Below, one piece after another: positions 54,875 to 64,000 of a stretch of 64,000 bases of DNA. A model generated the notes under the pieces. It saw only the letters and a program-made list of their open reading frames with translations, ran no database searches and was not told where the DNA came from. Position numbers and translations under genes: made by a program. Within the stretch, counting starts at the first letter, position 1. Every line of letters starts with the position of its first letter. The DNA comes from Paraspadella gotoi. Lineage: Eukaryota; Chaetognatha. The stretch lies in assembly GCA_051294375.1 (NCBI GenBank), contig CM119266.1, positions 21,705,875 to 21,769,874 on the forward strand, in the 5' to 3' direction.

Positions 54875-55324
54875 ATGAAGTTTTTATTTTGTTTTTTTCT
54901 GTTTTTACTATTTCCTTAGATTACTTCGTTTCCAGGTAATATTTTGAATAAAAGATACAACAGCACTGAGACAAAAAGTTAAATAATAAAAAATAAATAA
55001 AATCTAAAATTCTTCAACGAGGGATCCTTATATATTTCTTGGACAGACAACTTTGTTTGCTTTTGTATTCCATCGAGATTTCGCAAACGCATTTTTTAAA
55101 CCGGTCCCCCAGCACCACCTAACCTTGACACCGCCTCCCTCTTCCAGAAAAACAGTCAACCGGCGCCTGATACACTAGCAAAACATTTCAATGGCCTTTA
55201 AACAAGGCAACAAAAAAAAAATCGATTAGATCGCATACTCGAATTAAATTCCCCTTGTCCTTTGATCCCTTTAATTGTATTTTAACTACAAGCCAAAATT
55301 AATTTTATTAATACAAATTGCAAC

Positions 55325-57742
55325 AAAAAAATTGAAAAAAAGTTAAGCCATGCCGTAATAACTCTAAATATCTAATAATTATCTAATTATTCAAAATGAA
55401 AATGCTCAAATATGTTGCTATTCATCCCTATCTTATTGGCCTTCAAGAATGGATAATAGTGATTAGTGATTAATGGATAAAAAAACGTATTACGTCAAGA
55501 GATGTTCACATTTTTAAAATAAAATATGTTTTTTTCCTTCGACGAAGAAAAAATAAAGAGGAAAAGCTGCATTTGCTTTGTGACGAGCTTTCTTTTGCTG
55601 ATAAGGAATAGGGCCCCTTGTCCCCTTGTCCCCTTGTCCCATCCCGGATCAAGAAAAAGGAAACTCAAAAAAATTAGGATTAGCATTCAGGTCTAATTTA
55701 GTTAATCATACCGTGTCTCTTCCCCCTTAGGCTTAGGGAAAAGTAAATAAAGGAATAAACCGCGGGAATCGAAGGGGTTCACCGGTGCCAATGTTTTCAG
55801 GCTTTGTTATTTTTAGTGTTGTTGTGGTAACCGCGAATATTTAGATGTTTTTTTCCGGAAATAGTTGAAAATATTTCAATTCAATTTTTCTTCGGTTAAT
55901 CTTCACGTAATCAAAAGAAAAATGTCGTATAAAAATCAACTAATTTTATAATAATACTTGCGTTTATTAAAATTAATATTTAATACTAAATGCAATGAAA
56001 TTTTATAACACCTGGCAAAAAGATTAGACCACTGGTGCTGACACTGAGTAGGTAAGCTCTAGATACCGACTGGGGAGTGGGCAGTGGGCTGTGGGCACTG
56101 GACAGATTAGAGTTTCGGCTCGAGCCGCTGTTTCTGAGCGAAGACAATAGGATTTCGGTGAAAATGGAATCCCGTTGTTTGTTCTGTCCAAGCGTTGGTC
56201 GCTCGCACTGTTTGCGTTAAGGTTGTTTTAGCGTTCTGATGCTGAAAAACAAAATAAATGCGGAATACGTTTGTAAACAAGAAAACAGAAGCCCCTTCTC
56301 ATTAATAAACAATTGTTTCACTAAAATATTTGTATGCCAAATTAGTATCACGTCAACGTAGCTATGTTTAAGGTACATACGTATAAATCACTCAACGCAA
56401 ATGCCACGTCTGGTGTCATTATTTGCTTCCAAATCATTATAAATTATCTATTCTTTCGGTATATTTTTTTAAATTGTAATGAAAATTTTATAAAAAAATA
56501 TTCAATTGATTTCTCTCCAGCTTTATCATCCTGGTTTATATCCAGCTGTGGCAAAAAATCGAGAAAAAGTTTATACAGGGAAATTTCAGTTTCAATGCAA
56601 ATTTAATATTAAGAGAGTGAATCTAAGAATGATAAAACTTTCCTTTATAAGTGTGTTTGCCTCTTTGAAAGATAAGGGTGAGAGGATCTTTATCTTTTTT
56701 TTGATTGGGAATTATTTGGTTAAAGTTTTTTTTTTTTTGCTTTACCCTTCACGATGTACAGTTTGCGTTGGGATCCTTTGAATTAATGCCTGAGCCTTTG
56801 TATAATTAAAACAACGAAATTCGTATAAAACACCTGAAATTGGATGAAAAGTGGACGAGGACGCATCCTCAAGAGTTTCATCTGTAAAAGGTGTTCGGAA
56901 AGCGGGACCACCGTCGTCGATCCACTTGACGGAGATAGAATTTTGTCAGAACCACATCTTAATATAAAACAGTTATAAAATAAGCCCCGTACGCTTAACA
57001 ACGCCCGATCGAGAGGCTTCATTTCTTTGTTTTTAATTGCGCCGAGAGTACTCGCGGAGAAACTCTATAAGTAACTTTTCGGTCGGTCTGTCGGTCGGTC
57101 GGTATGTCCGTCCGTCGGTCTGTCCCACTTACATTAAAAATGCATATAATTTGTTAGTTGCTCATTTGTTAAGACAGGAAAAAACCTGAAATCTAAGTGA
57201 CTGCTAGCGCCGCCTTCAGGAAATCCGAAAACTAAAAGGAATAAAAGACGGAATTTCGATGCATAAATAAATACAAGGGCTAAGAAAGTTTTTTAGTCAT
57301 ATCATATCATGTTATGTCATGTCATACACATAAAAATAAAGTCACTGCGACGCAACACATTGGAATCACCGTTCTTGTTTAGATCTGTAAGAGTGGAAAA
57401 AAAATATAAGGTCAATGATCGGTAAATAACTATTCTCTACTTTAGGATCTGTCGAATGAATAGAATTTAATCCGACAGAAATTGTGATCCATTCCATTAA
57501 GTCTTCTCCTTTCTTCGTAGTTTAAAAATAGACACGAGGGTGTGTTTCTTGCATGATTGTGTGCGCGGCGCACGCTGTGCTTGGCGGCGACAGAGAAATA
57601 TGCGAGCTCTTACAAAAACGAATTGTTCTCGAGGGTTTAGCTTTAAAAAAGTAAACAAACCAAAAAAAAGAAGCGTGAAAAACGACAGCATCGCAAAATA
57701 CCCTGGAAAAATTTATTTTTCTCTTCTTCCTTACGGGTTGCG

Positions 57743-57784
<42 letters not shown>

Positions 57785-58176
57785 ATATCTCTCTCATCCT
57801 TCCTCTAGTCATAAATGATCTAATCCTATTTCCTCGCTCTTCTTTTTAACCACGTCTCCATCCTGATAACAAGTAGGTTTTGCTCTGACTTCAAGCCAGA
57901 AACCTTTTCATGGTTGGTCAGTCCCTCATTTCTCTGCTCTCACCTCGTCTCTCTCCTCTCTCGTCTCCCTCTCTCTCGTCTCGTCGCTCTCTCTCTCTCG
58001 TCTCTCTCTCTCTCTCTCTCTCCGTGTTGTCCAAATCTCGCTCTTATCCGAATCATTTAAAGGACGCCGGGGGTGAGGTTTCGAGCCCAAACAAAAAGTC
58101 GCACCTTTTACGGGTTTGAACCCGGGGAACCGCGTCCTGTTTTCTTTCTATTTTTAGTCGTCGAGGGGGAAAAGAT
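55325..58176 (+). repeat. Second, indel-rich copy of the ~3-kb duplication
   Basis: Collinear with 43885-46985 but about 7% shorter. Differences are overwhelmingly one- to three-base gaps, many in homopolymers, rather than substitutions. It ends directly at a 415-base N gap. This error pattern fits uncorrected long-read sequence. Confidence 0.85.
57748..57781 (+). repeat. (CT)n microsatellite in the second duplicate copy
   Basis: CT tract that replaces the more interrupted CT-rich segment of the first copy near 46545-46600. Confidence 0.9.
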
Positions 58177-58591
58177 NNNNNNNNNNNNNNNNNNNNNNNN
58201 NNNNNNNNNNNNNNNNNNNNNNNNNNNNNNNNNNNNNNNNNNNNNNNNNNNNNNNNNNNNNNNNNNNNNNNNNNNNNNNNNNNNNNNNNNNNNNNNNNNN
58301 NNNNNNNNNNNNNNNNNNNNNNNNNNNNNNNNNNNNNNNNNNNNNNNNNNNNNNNNNNNNNNNNNNNNNNNNNNNNNNNNNNNNNNNNNNNNNNNNNNNN
58401 NNNNNNNNNNNNNNNNNNNNNNNNNNNNNNNNNNNNNNNNNNNNNNNNNNNNNNNNNNNNNNNNNNNNNNNNNNNNNNNNNNNNNNNNNNNNNNNNNNNN
58501 NNNNNNNNNNNNNNNNNNNNNNNNNNNNNNNNNNNNNNNNNNNNNNNNNNNNNNNNNNNNNNNNNNNNNNNNNNNNNNNNNNNNNNNNNNN
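58177..58591. other. Assembly gap (415 N)
   Basis: N run at the end of the second duplicate copy. Confidence 1.
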
Positions 58592-58757
58592 TTTTTTTTC
58601 GGGCTTTTTATTCTCTTCAGAAAGGTACTCGAGTTGAATCAGTTCAAGCTCAAGTACCGAATAGCAAACGGAAAAGTTTACTGTTTACAATTTAATTATT
58701 GATACTCCCCTCGAGATATGAATTTTTATTTTTTCACTCTTGGCTCTGGCAAAGTTT

Positions 58758-58954
58758 NNNNNNNNNNNNNNNNNNNNNNNNNNNNNNNNNNNNNNNNNNN
58801 NNNNNNNNNNNNNNNNNNNNNNNNNNNNNNNNNNNNNNNNNNNNNNNNNNNNNNNNNNNNNNNNNNNNNNNNNNNNNNNNNNNNNNNNNNNNNNNNNNNN
58901 NNNNNNNNNNNNNNNNNNNNNNNNNNNNNNNNNNNNNNNNNNNNNNNNNNNNNN
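58758..58954. other. Assembly gap (197 N)
   Basis: N run; the 166 bp before it and 171 bp after it carry nothing recognisable. Confidence 1.
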
Positions 58955-59125
58955 CGTCGTCGCCATCGTCATCGTCCTCTTCGATTCTTCCAGCGACTTT
59001 GTTTCGCCGAATCCCTTTTTATTTTAGGGTTACTTTTATCGACGGCGAGCAAAGCTTTTTTCTTCGAGTAACACAACCATTTTACGTTGTTTTTGTGCTT
59101 CCAATTTTTTTTATAATCTTAATCG

Positions 59126-59410
59126 NNNNNNNNNNNNNNNNNNNNNNNNNNNNNNNNNNNNNNNNNNNNNNNNNNNNNNNNNNNNNNNNNNNNNNNNNNN
59201 NNNNNNNNNNNNNNNNNNNNNNNNNNNNNNNNNNNNNNNNNNNNNNNNNNNNNNNNNNNNNNNNNNNNNNNNNNNNNNNNNNNNNNNNNNNNNNNNNNNN
59301 NNNNNNNNNNNNNNNNNNNNNNNNNNNNNNNNNNNNNNNNNNNNNNNNNNNNNNNNNNNNNNNNNNNNNNNNNNNNNNNNNNNNNNNNNNNNNNNNNNNN
59401 NNNNNNNNNN
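59126..59410. other. Assembly gap (285 N)
   Basis: N run. The reading frames that span the N blocks are meaningless. Confidence 1.
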
Positions 59411-60017
59411 CGGGAGCTCGCGTCACGAGGCCTTATAGAAAAATATCCGATGAAGGTTAGAGGTTTATTTAAGAAAACACAGGTTACAGAGTAATAGAGA
59501 GAGAGAAAAGAGAAGAAGAGAGAGAGAAGAGAGAGAGAGAGAGAGGAGAGACCCGCCGAGACAAATTTATCTCCTGCTTTCGTCACAGTTTCTTTGTCAC
59601 GCCTGGAACGTTCATTTCGTGTGTGTTTTTTTCTTTCTCACGGCCTTAAGTCCTAGACGAATAACAGCTTTTTTTTTACACGCAGTTATTTAATAAAACT
59701 CTAACCTTTTGACTAACCATGGAGCTGATAATAAAGTTATAAAACCAAATATGAGCCGATTGGAACGGACGTTGCCAAATGATATTAATGTATCGATGGG
59801 TGGTTCTATGAGAATTCTTCGTCCATACTCTTCCGAGTTCGCTTGTCGCTTTTCTGCGTGTCAGTTTGCTCCTTGTCAATGTCACTTAATATTCAACTCA
59901 ACTTTTCTGAAGCTTCCTTCGTTTCCACAAAATTGGATTGAATTTCTTCCTTTTTTCCCCTTAGTTTTTCTCTTTGCTTTCTAAGTTATTTTTGTTTCAA
60001 GTTTTTTTTTCCGGCTT

Positions 60018-60075
<58 letters not shown>

Positions 60076-63000
60076 CTCTTCTTTCTCTCTCTTCTTCTCT
60101 CCTCTCTCTCTCTTTTCTTCCCTATTCGACTTATGGTACGATTTAGTTTCCACGGTCTTTTTTTTTTTTTCGGACTTATCTTGAGTCCAATTATTTCTCT
60201 TTCTCCTTCTATTTTCTCTCTCTCTCTCTCTCTTCTCTCTCCTCCTCTCGCTCTTCTCCCTCTCTCGTTTCGCGTGGTCATAACTAGCTTTCGCTTTCTG
60301 GCTGCTGTCATCGTTCGCTTGCTTGCTGGGTCTTCTCTTCTCTTTAACATGCGTTTTAGCGGTTGCAACGCTCTCCCCTCTCTCTCTCTCACGTGCGTAC
60401 TCGTTATGAACAAACGAATCACGAGTCTCCTCGAGATAAGATATTATTTTCGATCGCACGTTCATCTGTCACACCTCGAGAAGTGTAATAATATCGTTTC
60501 CTCTTTTTTTCCCAAGAGAGAGAGCTGATCAATTCTTAGGCTAAAAACAAAATATTCGTTCCACTCCATGCAATGTGGGATAGGCTAGAGAGTAGAACGA
60601 GACCGAGTTTTGAGAGTCTCGAGATTCTCGATGCCCATGCAACAAAGAGAAGAGACATAACGGAATGGATTGAGACCAAAGAGAATAGAGTAGTAAATAG
60701 AGGGCCGAAAGACTAGACTTGATAAAAGTACACAAGTTGGTTCTCAGAATGTTATACAAAGATTAAAATAACTATGTCTAATTATGAATTTATTTTTAAA
60801 GATTTCATATTATATTTTGCTTTCTAGGTGAATAAATTCTGTACTTATAACTTGTGCTAACCCAGATTACGTGTCGCTGGCCAGATTGGGGAGTTAGCGC
60901 GATGGATGAAGCTGTGAAACACTATAATTGTAAGATAACAAGATTATCTTTTCTTCGACCGTCATACCAACAGGTATCAGTAGGCTTAGAATCTTGAGAG
61001 CAGAAGAAGATGAGGAGGAAATTAGACATTTATCTAGGATATGTTCTGGACAACCAAAGGTAGTGTCGTCCGGTAGCGGTACGCTAGTTGAGGGACCCTT
61101 GTTACACTAATGTGCCCATATCTGTTTTTTATTCCCCATCTTTGTCTGCTCTCTACTCTTGTGTGTGTACTATTGCGTGTTGTTATTTGTCGGCTTAACA
61201 ATTGTGTGAACCGACAATTGGAATATCCCCACCGAAGCTCACCTGTTATTCTGTTCTCTCATAATCTAATTATCATTGTCACGAGGAACGGATACTAATG
61301 TTTGAAGAAATCGAGAAAATTCTTACTTTCCAATAAGTTTTAAGACGCACTAATTTGTCAATACGTCAATGTATTACCGAAGAAATAATACCATACAAAG
61401 AATAGATCCACAAGAATATGTATCTTTCGCTTTCCGAGACATATCGGAACTTTACCAGAGGGGAAGACAGAACCACGAAACACAATATTAAAAGTCGGCG
61501 CACTCACGCTGAACTTGTCTCTATTCTATACATAATTAATTCAAGTTGAATAAGCGCGTGAAGCTAATTCGTGCTGGCGACACAACCATCGTTCTCATCT
61601 ACTCTCTAACTCATTCTCCTCTTTTCGTCCCTCTCTCTACTCTCTTCTCTCTCTCTCTTTCTCTCGTCTTCTATCTCTATACTCCTCACGGTGGAGTTCC
61701 TGTACCTCCTGCTATCCGGTTACTTAATTATTATTCTATATTTCCTGCAGCCAACTATAGCGAGGGACACTGTACGTCATCGAACAAAGTTTAAATCTGA
61801 AATATGAATTACAAATTCCTGAGAGTCCCCAGATATTCATACGTTCTCTTGGAGTTTTTCTACCTATAGAGAGTAGAGTACGTACCCCGTGTACCGTGAA
61901 CAAAATTGTAAAGAAGCAAAAGAAGAGTACTGGTGAACTTCATTAGTCGAGACGAGAACGAAGACCTCAGCTCTCCCGAGATGATTGCGAATAATGTGGA
62001 ACTTTACGCCCGAGCTACCTGAAATTTTGAATCGTAGCATACAAGAGCCGATAAAGGTTTGGGAGAGAGGATAAAGAAGACGTGAATGATTGGTAATATA
62101 CCTTAGATTGACGACTCAGTTATATATATTTTACTCAATATTTTTCGCCCGAACCAACAAGTTACCGTCTATTGGCCTGTTAAAATTTAGAATTGGCGAA
62201 AACTTATCGCTCTCGAAAAAAACCACCGGTAATAACGTCTCCGTATATGAACAAACCCAACCGGAAAAGATAAATCTAATCAAATTTGGGTGCGTATCTG
62301 ACGAACTTAGGCTTATCTTAAATAATTAGATTCACAAGTTGTGCCTATCCGCCAATGGATTCAGTTAATAAACGAAATAACGTTTTTATCACTCAGCCCA
62401 CTCAACGGCTGTTCGAGCTCACCGTGAATGCGTTTTTAAGTCTAGCACGTGTTTCGAACGACATCGACAGTAATTTGAAGATCTGAAGACCGAAAGAAGT
62501 GGCGTCACGAGAGCGGCGATGCTGTGAAGGATCTCCTCCGTTTTAAATGGAATTATCGACGAAGATGAAGACGACGACGAAAACGACGAAGCGATAACGA
62601 CGATCAACAACGGGCATGTGACCCTCCTCTTTGGCACAAGTTGATAAAACCGAGTATAGTTTGAAAGCGATATCTAAGACATTTTATTTCGGAGAGATGT
62701 TAAGCTGTACATTGTGAAAAATGAACGTATCTATCTATAAAATTATGAGAGCGACTGAATACAAAAGGGGGATTTCGGATTTGTTCGAAATCTCTCGCAA
62801 GCTGCAATCCCACGATCGCCACCACCGGTCTCACGCGGCTGTAATTCGAACCTTGGCCCGACTTCTCCTCGGTGGGTTAGTGGAAGACTTTTATTTGCAG
62901 AGTCAATCTTTTCGTGCGAAGTCACGAATACTATACACAGAGACCTACGACAAGCTGTAAACGCTGCGCTAGAAGGCGTTAGCCTTATTTTGTTCAATAC

Positions 63001-64000
63001 AAACTGTTCCAATCTCGCGATCGAGGATGTCTCCGGTGTCTACTGTTCCGTGAAACACTTGTACTCTATTCTGACGAGAATTAGTAGAGGTCCGATTCAT
63101 CCGTACATCTTCCGATCGCCCGAGCCATTAACCGATGAACCACTTCACGCGCGGTGCCGTCTAGATCCCGCCGTAGTCCCTTCTGTCGAATATCGCTCAC
63201 CGTAACCCGCCGATGAATTGTATTGTGCGCGGATAGAGATAACGCAGGAGGGGGTTCTGTCCTCGTCACTTCGGTGCACCAAGAGGTGATTAGTTTAGGT
63301 AAAAGTTGTTAAATCTTATTATCCGGCGTGACCTGAGGATCGTCTGTCGAACTTCGTAAGATATCGTGTGTCTTCCGATGCTCGTTAAGACACGGCTGTT
63401 CGATTGCCCACGAAAAAACACGGAAAATTTTACTTCATACTCCATATGCAACTTCGAGCAAATAAAAAACAAGAAAAGTCTAATATTCAACATAAGGCTT
63501 GAGGGTATTAAAGAATTCACTCCTGCGTCCTTTCGCAGATTGCCTCCTGTTGCCGATTTTTGTTCGTAGTCCGACGATAGAAAGTTTATCTTTTTGGACC
63601 GTTCTTCCGCTGTGGTATAAGTAGACTTTTGATTTTAATTGCTCGCGTGGGTCCTGATGACGATCTCGTCAATTAGGGTGTGTTAGATGAACCATTGAGC
63701 GTCCTTATGTGTGCCGAACGTCAATAGGTCTTTGTTGCCGCATTGCTCCGCATCCCTTTTGCGGCCTCGCGGGAGAGGGTATTTGCAACGGTTCGAAGAA
63801 AGGGAACCAGGAACCGTCATTTCCGTGGCGTATATTTCTACCATTGTCGGTCGCACTTGGCTTCGGCTTCGTCTCTAGCGTCACGGAGGGGAATAATGAC
63901 CCTTGACGAGACGTTTGGTTCGTCGCTAAAAAAGCGTTTATACAAGAACATCGTGCGACGCGCAAGTGACACTGCACTCGAACGGTTATACGATATAAAA
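59411..64000. other. Right end: no gene supported
   Basis: Holds a (CT)n tract (60019-60071) and CT-rich neighbours up to about 60245. The last 1.3 kb (62,700-64,000) is more balanced in base composition and less repetitive than the rest, but its frames of 60-90 codons show no domain and no splice-consistent partners. It could hold exons of a gene to the right or unidentified repeat sequence. Confidence 0.45.
60019..60071 (+). repeat. (CT)n microsatellite
   Basis: Pure CT dinucleotide tract of about 50 bp, followed by interrupted CT-rich sequence. Confidence 0.96.

Larger units (their letters stand above)
46986..55324. other. Repeat-dominated region, no gene supported
   Basis: Contains tandem units (49440-49920), four dispersed copies of a short unit in both orientations, a degenerate GAC/GAA triplet domain facing its complement (52850-54180), many CT/GA runs and a 25-base N gap at 54850-54874. 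The 136-codon frame at 48991-49401 and the long frames at 52705-54198 have low-complexity composition and no domain. Confidence 0.55.

Noticed and set aside
58073-59586. Long ORFs spanning the N gaps
   Set aside because: Their length comes from unknown bases translated as X.
60840-60910. Imperfect inverted repeat around GCTAACCC / GGGAGTTAGCGC
   Set aside because: Short and imperfect, with no associated element or target duplication.
62840-62870. Minus-strand B-box-like GGTTCGAATTACAGCC
   Set aside because: The flanking bases do not form a T stem and no A-box is visible at the right distance; probably chance.
62721-63205. Two consecutive ORFs of 70-80 codons in the better-balanced right end
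   Set aside because: No recognisable motif, frames not joined by a plausible intron, and the minus strand is equally open.

Overview
The window is nuclear DNA from an intron-rich animal. Every recognisable gene is split by GT-AG introns (one GC-AG). The proteins include an hnRNP U/SAF-A homologue, RBM45, a 105-residue animal-type cytochrome c, a C2HC zinc-finger protein of the ZC2HC1/ZNF474 group and a membrane acyltransferase-3 protein. AT-rich introns, many retained introns, long (CT)n/(GA)n tracts and invertebrate-like protein variants point to an invertebrate. I cannot name the phylum.

Layout. Positions 1-36,540 are gene-dense. On the minus strand: hnRNP U-like (1-6720, running off the left edge), RBM45 (7546-10027) and a 1,030-residue CH + SAM domain protein (10567-15676). 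On the plus strand: an 850-residue coiled-coil protein (17700-25201). Then cytochrome c (26289-26739, minus), a multi-pass acyltransferase-3 protein (27965-30700, plus) and a C2HC zinc-finger gene with a broken last exon (34914-36542, minus). For hnRNP U-like, RBM45, CH-SAM, the coiled-coil gene, cytochrome c and the acyltransferase, the exons I placed join in phase from end to end, which supports the models. Neighbouring genes show no obvious functional linkage beyond two adjacent RNA-binding proteins.

Positions 36,543-64,000 hold no gene I can support. They are dominated by simple repeats, tandem and inverted copies of short units, four N gaps, and a roughly 3-kb duplication (about 43.9-47.0 kb and 55.3-58.2 kb). 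The second copy differs mainly by single-base indels, so it looks like unpolished long-read sequence rather than true biology.

Most interesting signals: (1) a very small LTR-type element (14417-15069) in a CH-SAM intron, with near-identical 233/235-bp direct repeats, a polypurine tract, a TGG-starting candidate primer site and a tRNA-like module inside each repeat; (2) a hammerhead-ribozyme-like motif with the full core inside a foldback element in the coiled-coil gene (23734-23917), plus two degenerate relatives (31196-31229 and 50311-50350); (3) a large acidic insertion inside the SPRY domain of the hnRNP U homologue; (4) a tRNA T-arm-like sequence inside an open coding exon of the CH-SAM gene.
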